From Polaribacter sp. (lineage in GTDB: Bacteria > Bacteroidota > Bacteroidia > Flavobacteriales > Flavobacteriaceae), in NCBI GenBank assembly GCA_029248845.1, contig JAQWIO010000054.1, forward strand, positions 1-6,584: 6,584 nt of DNA, given 5' to 3'. Numbering within the stretch: position 1 is the first letter of the stretch; every line of letters starts with the position of its first letter. Shown in pieces: positions 1 to 5,552 of the stretch. The notes under the pieces are model-generated. The model made no database searches, was not told the origin of the DNA, and saw nothing but the letters and a program-made list of their open reading frames with translations. Both the position numbers and the translations under genes were made by a program.

Positions 1-140
1 GAATTGCAAAAGGGTCTGGAACAACGATACAAGAAGTAAACCAACTAATGAAACAATTCAACCAAATGAGTAAAATGATGAAGATGATGCAAGGTGGTGG
101 TGGTAAAAAAATGATGCAGATGATGCAGGGAATGAAATAA
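1..140 (+). CDS. ffh: Signal recognition particle protein Ffh, C-terminal end (partial)
   Basis: This is the 3' end of ffh; the rest lies left of the window. Reading from base 3, the 45 visible codons begin IAKGSG and end in a methionine-rich tail (KMMKMMQGGGGKKMMQMMQG, then MK and a TAA stop at 138-140). The (R)IAKGSG block followed by a Met-, Gln- and Lys-rich tail is typical of the end of the Ffh M domain. That domain binds 4.5S RNA and the hydrophobic signal sequences of nascent membrane proteins. Ffh is a cytosolic GTPase that delivers ribosomes to the receptor FtsY; the GTPase domain is not visible here. The identification rests on the IAKGSG motif and the tail composition, which together are quite specific. 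Confidence 0.93.
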   Translation, partial: IAKGSGTTIQEVNQLMKQFNQMSKMMKMMQGGGGKKMMQMMQGMK

Positions 141-154
141 AATTTTGAGACTAC

Positions 155-179
155 TTCCTTCAAAGGAAATCATTTTTTT
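155..179 (+). terminator. Weak terminator-like hairpin after ffh
   Basis: The arms TTCCT (155-159) and AGGAA (164-168) form a 5-bp stem with loop TCAA, followed by a run of seven T at 173-179. The stem is short and not GC-rich, so termination may be leaky. It lies 15 bases after the ffh stop and 22 bases before the next ATG. I see no clear TAnnTTTG promoter box in the 60-base gap, so the next gene may depend partly on read-through. Confidence 0.45.
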
Positions 180-200
180 CATCAAAATAAATTACAAACA

Positions 201-1631
201 ATGCTCCAAAAAATAATAATCTTATTAATGGATTCAAAAAGAAATAAATTTCTTTTTTTTTTATTGATAGGTGGTTTTATTTTATTAGTTTCTAATAATT
301 ATGGAATGTTTGATGATGATATTCTATTTGGTTCTAAAATGGGGAATCAACTTTACTACAATTCTCTATTCAATTGGAACATGCCAGACAGTTTTGATCC
401 CGGTCACCCTCCCTTTATGGCCTTTATTTTGTCAATATTTTGGAGAATTTTTGGACATTATTTATGGGTTTCACATTTAGCTATTTTGCCTTTTGTAGTT
501 GGTTTTTTTTATCAATTACATAATTTTATAAGTTATTTTATAAAAAGTAAAATTTTATGTTTTTTTGCTTTTCTTTTGATAATAATTGATCCTAGTCTAT
601 CTACTTGTTTTGTACTTGTAAATATGGAAATCATTACATTATTTTTCTTCTTCCTTACTCTTAATGGTATCTTTTATTGTCATAAGAATATAAAATTTAT
701 TGGTTTATTCTTTTTAAGTATTATATCATACAGGAGTATGATGCTTTTTGGTGGTCTTTTTCTTTTTGATGTTTTTAATAAACTACTTTTTAACAAGGAA
801 AAAATTAAATCAATCTTTAATAATAAATTTTTATCAATTTATATTTTTGGATGTTTACCTGGAGTTACTTTTGTAATATGGAGATTACTGACTAAAGGTT
901 GGCTACAAACACACCCAAACTCTCCTTGGTCAGGATTGTGGCATTTTGTAGATTTTAAATATTTTGTACGAAATTTTATTGTATTAATATGGAGATATTT
1001 AGATTTCGGTAGAATATTTATTATGTTGTTCATCATCTCTAGTTTTCTTTTTTTTGGAAAAAAAATACTCTTATCTAAAAAGAATAAACAACTTTTATTA
1101 CTTTCAATTTGCTCAATTTTATTTATTGCAATTACTATTTTAAGTGTTACAAATACTGTTGGAATTAGATACTTTATAGTATCATATATTTGTTTGAATT
1201 TTTTTGCTTTTTTAATCTTAATACAATTTTTCAAGAATAGGAAAATTGTATACACTGTTCTTTTTTTAGGATTAATTACTGGTAATTTTTGGATATATCC
1301 AAAAGAAATATCTCAAGGTTGGAGAGCTACACTAGGTCATATCCCTTACCATTCTCTTAGATTAGAAGCCATAGATTATTTAAATAATGAACATATTGAA
1401 ATTTCAGAAGTTGGAAGTTTTTTCCCAAATTATACTACTTTAGATTTAATAGACTTTAAAAAAGATCAAAGAGCTTTTGCGAAGTTTAATGGAAAAAATG
1501 CTTATATTTTTTATTCCTCAGTTTATAATTTGTCTGAAGAAGAACATGATATAATCAATAATAATTATATTTTGCTTAAGCAATTCCATAAATTTAATAC
1601 AATAATAAACATATACATATTAAAAAAATGA
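201..1631 (+). CDS. Multi-pass membrane protein, GT-C (ArnT/PMT-like) glycosyltransferase candidate
   Basis: This 476-residue protein has about ten hydrophobic helices, beginning near residues 17-31, 86-104, 118-130, 137-160 and 165-190 and continuing to about 365. A soluble tail of about 110 residues follows. The first external loop carries acidic residues DDD (38-40) and then DPGHPPF (66-72). The order first helix, acidic loop motif, then a G-H-P-P element is what GT-C enzymes of the dolichyl-phosphate-mannose/ArnT type show. Those enzymes transfer a sugar from a polyprenyl-phosphate donor on the periplasmic side of the inner membrane. HPNSPW (238-243) and GIRYF (321-325) are further conserved-looking loop patches. 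The acceptor cannot be predicted. An in-frame ATG at 228 (MDSKRNK before the first helix) is an equally good start. The gene is very AT-rich, with many T runs. Its TGA stop overlaps the ATG of folD (ATGA), which suggests translational coupling. Confidence 0.65.
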   Translation: MLQKIIILLMDSKRNKFLFFLLIGGFILLVSNNYGMFDDDILFGSKMGNQLYYNSLFNWNMPDSFDPGHPPFMAFILSIFWRIFGHYLWVSHLAILPFVVGFFYQLHNFISYFIKSKILCFFAFLLIIIDPSLSTCFVLVNMEIITLFFFFLTLNGIFYCHKNIKFIGLFFLSIISYRSMMLFGGLFLFDVFNKLLFNKEKIKSIFNNKFLSIYIFGCLPGVTFVIWRLLTKGWLQTHPNSPWSGLWHFVDFKYFVRNFIVLIWRYLDFGRIFIMLFIISSFLFFGKKILLSKKNKQLLLLSICSILFIAITILSVTNTVGIRYFIVSYICLNFFAFLILIQFFKNRKIVYTVLFLGLITGNFWIYPKEISQGWRATLGHIPYHSLRLEAIDYLNNEHIEISEVGSFFPNYTTLDLIDFKKDQRAFAKFNGKNAYIFYSSVYNLSEEEHDIINNNYILLKQFHKFNTIINIYILKK

Positions 1632-2506
1632 CTTTACTAGACGGAAAAAAAACAGCAGCCGATATAAAAGAAGAAATTGCTCTAGAAGTAAAAAATCTTA
1701 AGGAAAATGGCAAAAAGACACCACATCTTGCGGCGATCATTGTTGGAAATGATGGTGCAAGTCTTACCTATGTAAATGCAAAAGTAAAAGCTTGTGAGCG
1801 TGTTGGTTTTGAATCGACCCTAATTCGATTAACAGAGAATACCACCGAACTAGAACTATTAAATCAAATTACAAGTTTAAATATTGATGATAATATCGAT
1901 GGTTTTATAGTACAACTACCGCTCCCAAAACACATCAATGAACAAAAAGTATTAATGGCTGTAGATCCCAAAAAGGATGTCGATGGATTTCATCCAACTA
2001 ATGTTGGTAAAATGGCTTTAAATTTACCAACTTTTATCTCTGCAACTCCATTTGGTATATTAGAATTGTTAGAGCGATACAAGGTTGAAACTTCCGGAAA
2101 ACATGTCGTTGTTCTCGGTAGAAGTCACATTGTTGGTAGCCCAATGAGCATACTATTGTCTCAGAAAAGAACCGTTGGTAATGCAACGGTAACCATGTGT
2201 CATCGTAGAACTAAAAATCTAAAGGAATTTACATTAAAAGCAGATATTATTGTAGCAGCAATTGGTATTCCTGAGTTTTTAAAAGCTGACATGGTAAAAG
2301 AGAATGTTACTGTTATAGATGTAGGAATTACTCGTTTAGCAGATGCCAGTAAAAAGAACGGATTTAGACTCGTGGGTGATGTTGCGTTTGAGGAAGTATC
2401 TAAAAAATCTGAATTTATAACTCCTGTTCCAGGGGGTGTTGGACCAATGACAATTGCAATGTTGCTAAAAAATACTTTGTTAGCTTGTCAAAGATCAAAT
2501 TCCTAA
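1628..2506 (+). CDS. folD: Bifunctional methylenetetrahydrofolate dehydrogenase / methenyltetrahydrofolate cyclohydrolase
   Basis: FolD is a cytosolic enzyme. It oxidises 5,10-methylene-THF to 5,10-methenyl-THF with NADP+ and hydrolyses that to 10-formyl-THF, supplying one-carbon units for purines and formyl-Met-tRNA. The 292-residue length is normal. The folate site is intact: Y48 and the catalytic lysine K52 in the YVNAKVKA block, Q96 in QLPLP, and D119 in DVDGFHP. The Rossmann half has the GRSHIVGSP nucleotide-binding loop (164-172). PVPGGVGPMT (266-275) is the second family signature. The ATG overlaps the stop of the upstream membrane gene by four bases, and the N-terminus MTLLDGKK matches the usual FolD start. 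The functional tie to its neighbours is weak, so co-transcription is probably positional rather than pathway-based. Confidence 0.97.
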   Translation: MTLLDGKKTAADIKEEIALEVKNLKENGKKTPHLAAIIVGNDGASLTYVNAKVKACERVGFESTLIRLTENTTELELLNQITSLNIDDNIDGFIVQLPLPKHINEQKVLMAVDPKKDVDGFHPTNVGKMALNLPTFISATPFGILELLERYKVETSGKHVVVLGRSHIVGSPMSILLSQKRTVGNATVTMCHRRTKNLKEFTLKADIIVAAIGIPEFLKADMVKENVTVIDVGITRLADASKKNGFRLVGDVAFEEVSKKSEFITPVPGGVGPMTIAMLLKNTLLACQRSNS

Positions 2507-2547
2507 CAGTCTATCTTTCCTCAAGTGAATTAAAATAATTTAATATT

Positions 2548-3252
2548 TTGAATGATTTTTTTCTAAAAGAAAATAGTAATTTTATACCATATACCTCTCA
2601 GCATTTATGGTTAATTTTTCTTATGCTACTTATAGGTAGTTCGATAATTTTATGGACAAGAAAGCAAAAGAAAAGTACTCAAATAAAGATTGGTAATATT
2701 GTCGCTTTTTCAATTTCCCTAACTGTTATTTTTGGAACATCTCTAAAATTTTTCAAAGGTGATTTTAACTATCAGGAAGACTTACCGTTTCATTTATGTA
2801 GTTTTTTAGCACTAATTATTCCAATATTATCAACCACAAGAAAGTTTTTATACTACGAAATTTTGTTCTTCTTAATCATAGCAGGAACCTCACAATCGTT
2901 AATTACTCCCGATGAATACAACTATCTTAACTTTCCCTTTTTTAGATATTGGTTTGTGCATGGAGGATTAGTGTTTTTTATGATGTATGCTACTTTTGTA
3001 TATAAAATGAGACCTACTTTAAAAAGTGTTGGTAAATCATTTTTAGGAATGCAAATCTATATGATTTTAATGTTTGTTTTGAATTATTTTTTAGGATCAA
3101 ATTATTTTTACACGAACAGAAAACCAAATGTAGCAACCTTATTAGATGTTTTTGGAGAATGGCCTCAATATGTTTTTATAGTTGAGTTGATCGTAATTCC
3201 TTATTTTTTATTATTGTATTTACCTTTTTATCTCACAAGAAAAGAAGTTTAA
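2548..3252 (+). CDS. YwaF/TIGR02206-family integral membrane protein
   Basis: This protein of about 234 residues has six or seven hydrophobic helices, roughly at residues 19-36, 50-66, 80-95, 100-117, 135-152, 167-184 and 208-228. The family pattern is recognisable. An aromatic stretch before SQH (17-19) starts helix 1, LPFHLC is at 79-84, HG at 138-139, YFYTNRKP at 186-193 and GEWPQY at 203-208. These match the TIGR02206/YwaF group, whose function is unknown. No in-frame ATG precedes the family N-terminal motif and an in-frame TAA lies at 2536-2538. The start is therefore most likely the TTG at 2548; the nearby ATG at 2552 is out of frame. The gene follows folD by 41 bases with no convincing terminator between them. 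Its stop overlaps the stop of the convergent cupin gene. Confidence 0.75.
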   Translation: MNDFFLKENSNFIPYTSQHLWLIFLMLLIGSSIILWTRKQKKSTQIKIGNIVAFSISLTVIFGTSLKFFKGDFNYQEDLPFHLCSFLALIIPILSTTRKFLYYEILFFLIIAGTSQSLITPDEYNYLNFPFFRYWFVHGGLVFFMMYATFVYKMRPTLKSVGKSFLGMQIYMILMFVLNYFLGSNYFYTNRKPNVATLLDVFGEWPQYVFIVELIVIPYFLLLYLPFYLTRKEV

Positions 3253-3617
3253 ACCTCTTCCCTATTTACCAAATCCATTGAAAAGGCTGGCAAGCAAATT
3301 GCAATATACTCACACTGTTCTTTGAAAGGATTTGAATATTGAACTCTTGAGTTTTTTTCAATTTTAATGGATTGCCCTGATTGTAAAACAACTGTTTCTC
3401 CATCAATAATAAATTGTTTTTTTCCTTTTATAATGAGGGTATATTCATCAAATTCTGGAGTCTGAAAGGGTTCTTTCCAGCCTGGTGGGGCAATCATATG
3501 AGCGATACTTATTTTTGAATTACCATCGGTTACATTTCCGAAATGTTCTTCAATTAATTTACCATCTGTGGTTGGAACAATAAATGGAGACTTTTGAATG
3601 GTATATTTTTTATTCAT
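3249..3617 (-). CDS. Small single-domain cupin protein lacking the usual metal-binding histidines
   Basis: This 122-residue protein has a cupin (double-stranded beta-helix) pattern. Motif 1 can be aligned as G46, then F51-Q-T-P-E-F-D-E58-YTLIIKG65. Motif 2 runs from G81 (GQSIKIEKNS) to N96. The glutamate (E58), the glycines and the final asparagine are present. The HxH of motif 1 is replaced by F51-x-T53, and the motif 2 histidine position is V92. The only histidines are H25 and H40. It may therefore bind no metal, or bind it differently, and could be a small-molecule binding protein rather than a dioxygenase or isomerase. No signal peptide is visible, so it is probably cytosolic. It lies 55 bases downstream of the putative lipoprotein gene on the same strand, so the two may be co-transcribed. 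The ATG at 3615-3617 is the natural start. Confidence 0.75.
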   Translation of the reverse strand: MNKKYTIQKSPFIVPTTDGKLIEEHFGNVTDGNSKISIAHMIAPPGWKEPFQTPEFDEYTLIIKGKKQFIIDGETVVLQSGQSIKIEKNSRVQYSNPFKEQCEYIAICLPAFSMDLVNREEV

Positions 3618-3672
3618 TGAGGATTAGTAGGAATCAACGATTTAAATTGATATGTATTTAAGTAAAAAAATA

Positions 3673-4239
3673 TTAATTAAACCAAACTATAAATGTTTTC
3701 ATTTTAGCCAAATCTGGAATTTGTTCTTTGGTAACTTTTTGCGTACTAAATTCCTTTAGCCCTAATTCATCGTTATCAATTGTAATGGTGGTATTTAAAT
3801 CATCTAAAAATAACATTGCAGAAGAAAAAGTACGCTCTATTTTATGGATACTATTGTTCACATTAATTTCAGAAAAACTTGAATTTATGTTCAAACCCGT
3901 CACTGTTTTAAATCGCTCATCATGAATTTCAATACTCTTTATCGTAGAAGTTGAATCTAATTGTTCATTTGGCAGAATTGTTAACAACAATTTACCCCCT
4001 TTTTCAAAAATAAAATATTCATCATCTTCTTGAAAATAGTTATTTCCCTGAGCTCCTTCACTTAAATTCTTTACAACAGAATCGTTCTTAAAAATGGTAT
4101 TTAATTCCTGAACAGTAGTTTTCATTGTAATATTACCAACCTTTCCTTTTTCTATTTTAAATTTACTATTATTAGTACAGCGAATTGTGAATAGTAAAAA
4201 CATGATTACTATTAATGATGAGAGGTTCTTTTTAATCAT
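3673..4239 (-). CDS. Putative lipoprotein or exported protein of unknown function
   Basis: The 188-residue product starts with MIKK and a hydrophobic stretch (residues 6-19) ending at TIRC, with cysteine at position 21. This looks like a lipoprotein signal peptide, but arginine at -1 is atypical for the lipobox, so lipidation is uncertain. The rest is soluble, with many beta-prone segments. The central pattern is an acidic EDDEYFIFEKGGKLLLTI stretch (71-88), then IKSIEIHDERFKT and a G-x-N-I-N-S-S-F-S-E-I segment (115-125). This is loosely reminiscent of DUF1131/YfeY-type lipoproteins, in which a G-x-x-x-G-x-x-F turn follows a strand. I cannot confirm that relation by eye. The start codon is preceded only by A and T bases and has no Shine-Dalgarno sequence, as is usual in Bacteroidota. 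The cupin gene follows 55 bases downstream. Confidence 0.7.
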   Translation of the reverse strand: MIKKNLSSLIVIMFLLFTIRCTNNSKFKIEKGKVGNITMKTTVQELNTIFKNDSVVKNLSEGAQGNNYFQEDDEYFIFEKGGKLLLTILPNEQLDSTSTIKSIEIHDERFKTVTGLNINSSFSEINVNNSIHKIERTFSSAMLFLDDLNTTITIDNDELGLKEFSTQKVTKEQIPDLAKMKTFIVWFN

Positions 4240-4604
4240 TTTTTTTTTATTTTAATTTATTTTTAATACGTTTCACTAAAAAAATTACTATTCCTAAATT
4301 GGCTCCTTAAATTTGGATAAAAATAATCAAAGTTTAGTGGATGTGAAATTATTTGAAGATTTAGTTTAAAAAATAAACACACACGGTCAAAAATTTATCA
4401 AATAAAGAGATAATAAATCATGGATGAATCATTCAGATATTGGCTTGTTATTTTTAAAAATTTAATTATAATTTGATGGAAAACAACACTAAAATAGGAA
4501 TATTTAAAGTCAATACGCTATTTTTAAATTACATATGCTAACATAAATTGACACTTGTTTTCATTTTCCTAATCAATAACCTTCTTATTTTTGATATTTA
4601 ATCA
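4240..4604. other. AT-rich intergenic region without a recognisable gene
   Basis: This is the upstream region shared by the minus-strand lipoprotein gene and the plus-strand arg leader. The longest ATG-initiated plus-strand frame I read by eye is 18 codons (4420-4476, starting MDESFRYWLV), with no sign that it is real. A TAAATTTG box at 4308-4315 fits the Bacteroidota -7 consensus on the plus strand, but no TTG lies at the right distance upstream. AAAATAG (4491-4497) and CTATTTT (4518-4524) are inverted arms of an AT-only type, easily due to chance. I found no exact -7 box for the lipoprotein gene on the minus strand; the closest, TAAACTTTG at 4328-4336, has one extra spacer base. Confidence 0.6.
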
Positions 4605-4634
4605 TTGTTTAATTCATAATAAATTGTAATTTTG
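4605..4634 (+). promoter_or_regulatory. Bacteroidota-type promoter for the arg leader and operon
   Basis: The box TAATTTTG at 4627-4634 matches the Bacteroidota -7 consensus TAnnTTTG exactly. A TTG at 4605-4607 lies 19 bases upstream of it, the usual spacing for the -33 element. Transcription would begin near 4640, leaving an untranslated leader of roughly 330 bases before the GNAT start codon. This is the only box with a correctly spaced partner that I found in the 730 bases before that gene. Confidence 0.65.
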
Positions 4635-4686
4635 CGACTAATATTAACGAAAGGGGCTTTCGCCGACGATTTAGAGTTAATAGCAA

Positions 4687-4755
4687 ATGTGGTTATTCAG
4701 TGAAAACAGGAAACAACATATCTTTTATCTCTTTTGTTTTAGTAAAAAATACTAA
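4687..4755 (+). CDS. Possible 22-codon leader peptide in the arg leader
   Basis: An ATG about 47 bases downstream of the predicted transcription start opens a 22-codon frame that ends at TAA (4753-4755). The peptide begins MWLFSENRKQ and ends FCFSKKY; it has one arginine (AGG, codon 8), a basic RKQH patch and an aromatic second half. Codons 17-22 and the stop lie inside the 9-bp hairpin 4736-4758, so a ribosome finishing this frame would open that hairpin. The whole frame sits inside the loop closed by the long-range helix 4665-4674 / 4776-4787. There is no run of arginine codons, so a classical attenuator reading arginyl-tRNA is not supported. A frame of this length can arise by chance, so its reality is uncertain. 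Confidence 0.3.
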   Translation: MWLFSENRKQHIFYLFCFSKKY

Positions 4756-4758
4756 AGC
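4736..4758 (+). promoter_or_regulatory. 9-bp hairpin overlapping the leader-peptide stop codon
   Basis: GTTTTAGTA (4736-4744) and TACTAAAGC (4750-4758) form nine consecutive pairs (one G-U) around a five-A loop. No T run follows, so it is not an ordinary intrinsic terminator. The small ORF stop TAA (4753-4755) is in its 3' arm. It could be the apical part of the larger leader fold, since TGGTT (4690-4694) pairs with the directly adjoining AACCA (4759-4763). Confidence 0.5.
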
Positions 4759-4902
4759 AACCATTCAGCGTTTTCCTAAAACTCGTCCCTAGGGATTTGT
4801 TCTGTTTAAGAAAGTATTCACTTTCATGTATCCGTTATTATTAAAATAAAAATTTAGTCTCTATTTTTAAATAGGAACTTAAATCATCTAATCAATCTAA
4901 AA

Positions 4903-4926
4903 TTAAAGCTTCAATAAAAGCTTTGA
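4903..4926 (+). repeat. Inverted repeat just upstream of the GNAT gene
   Basis: TTAAAGCTT (4903-4911) and AAGCTTTGA (4918-4926) pair over nine positions (one G-U) with a six-base loop. Each arm itself contains the palindrome AAGCTT, so it may act as a paired DNA operator or as an RNA hairpin. No T run follows. It ends 41 bases before the chosen ATG at 4968 and covers the alternative TTG at 4923. Confidence 0.45.
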
Positions 4927-4967
4927 ATAAAATTAAAATATGTCGTAAAAAAAGGGCATCACAAATA

Positions 4968-5534
4968 ATGGAAACCATAGTGAATACAGATATTAAAAGT
5001 ATCATTGATAACGCCAAAACCTATTGCGATAAAGAAGGGATAGAAATCGAGCTTGTTTATAAGCTACCGGAGGAATTACTGGCAATTATTTCTGAAAGAT
5101 CGAAAGCACTTCCTACCCTCTATTTTGTTCCTATTAATTTATTAAAAAGACGGTTAAAAAACGGCTGTTTTTTAATGAAGAAAGAACAGAAAATTATTGG
5201 TCATATTTTTGCTCATGAGCACCATGTAAAAGGCCATTCTGTTTATGAGCGATCCTCTTTGTGGGTAGATCGAAATTATCGTAATTATAATCTTGGACTA
5301 TTATTAATGTCTAAAATGACGGAGTTATATACAAACGACTTTCTTATTTCGATTGCGCAAACATCAAAAGTTCATCATTATAATGAATTATTAGGAATGA
5401 CACATATTGCGCTTTCCGAAATGTCTAAGTTATTGGTTGAAGAACTTGAAAAAATTGGAAAATTAAGAGATGAATTAAGTTATAAATATTTCGTTAATTC
5501 TAGTTTTGAATCAGAAATAAGACAATTAAAATAA
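4968..5534 (+). CDS. GNAT-family N-acetyltransferase, candidate N-acylglutamate synthase of the arginine pathway
   Basis: This 188-residue protein has the GNAT fold. A strand with a helix start at QKIIGHIFAHEH (74-85) precedes the acyl-CoA motif A: SLWVDRNYRNYNLGLLLMSKM, in which R105, N108 and G110 occupy the R/QxxGxG/A positions (N replaces the first G). A Lys- and Glu-rich helix forms the C-terminus. The gene is 18 bases before argG on the same strand. In Bacteroidota a GNAT of this kind sits at the head of the arg operon. As I recall, genetic work in Bacteroides assigned it to N-acyl- (probably succinyl-) glutamate synthesis, the first step, which is non-homologous to the classical ArgA kinase-fusion enzyme. 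The assignment here rests on context plus fold. I chose ATG 4968 over TTG 4923 because ATG is the commoner start and the extra 15 residues are Lys/Arg-rich and overlap a hairpin. Confidence 0.75.
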   Translation: METIVNTDIKSIIDNAKTYCDKEGIEIELVYKLPEELLAIISERSKALPTLYFVPINLLKRRLKNGCFLMKKEQKIIGHIFAHEHHVKGHSVYERSSLWVDRNYRNYNLGLLLMSKMTELYTNDFLISIAQTSKVHHYNELLGMTHIALSEMSKLLVEELEKIGKLRDELSYKYFVNSSFESEIRQLK

Positions 5535-5552
5535 ATAATCTGTAAAAATAAA

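Larger units (their letters stand above)
4641..4967 (+). promoter_or_regulatory. Long structured 5' leader of the arginine operon
   Basis: Between the promoter and the GNAT start lies a leader with several base-pairing elements. (a) TATTAAC 4642-4648 pairs with GTTAATA 4676-4682, stacked on GAAAG 4649-4653 / CTTTC 4657-4661 with a GGG loop, which leaves 4662-4675 unpaired. (b) That unpaired strand, GACGATTTAG 4665-4674, can pair with CTAAA 4776-4780 plus TCGTC 4783-4787: ten pairs with a two-base bulge. This is pseudoknot-compatible with (a) or an alternative to it. (c) TGGTT 4690-4694 pairs with AACCA 4759-4763, adjoining a 9-bp hairpin at 4736-4758. (d) GAAAGT 4810-4815 pairs with ACTTTC 4820-4825. 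(e) A 9-bp hairpin spans 4903-4926. The first part (4641-4700) is less AT-rich than its surroundings. It matches no riboswitch class that I recognise. The pairings are read by eye, without covariation support. Confidence 0.5.

Noticed and set aside
839..1255. Open frame of 138 codons on the minus strand inside the GT-C-like gene
   Set aside because: It is fully antisense to a convincing membrane-protein gene, has no recognisable domain, and its open length follows from the AT-rich Phe/Ile codons opposite.
3728..3925. Plus-strand frame of 65 codons opposite the putative lipoprotein gene
   Set aside because: It is a shadow of the minus-strand gene, which has a signal peptide and a coherent composition; the plus frame has neither.
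4548..4576. TTGACA at 4548-4553, resembling a sigma70 -35 box
   Set aside because: No TATAAT-like box follows at 17 bases (AATCAA is there), and Bacteroidota use the TTG/TAnnTTTG promoter type.
4786..4795. Perfect palindrome TCCCTAGGGA
   Set aside because: As RNA it has no loop, and half of it competes with the long-range helix. One 10-base palindrome alone is not evidence of an operator.
4641..4840. 6S RNA or tmRNA as an identity for the structured leader
   Set aside because: No tmRNA tag frame or tRNA-like end is present and no terminator closes the segment. The structure leads directly into the arg genes, so a leader is the simpler reading.
4826..4849. Seven-codon frame MYPLLLK in the leader, directly after the hairpin 4810-4825
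   Set aside because: It is too short to separate from chance and has no conservation evidence.
4923..4967. TTG-initiated N-terminal extension of the GNAT protein
   Set aside because: TTG is a rarer start, the 15 extra residues are Lys/Arg-rich and unlike a GNAT start, and the codon lies within a hairpin arm. ATG 4968 is preferred.
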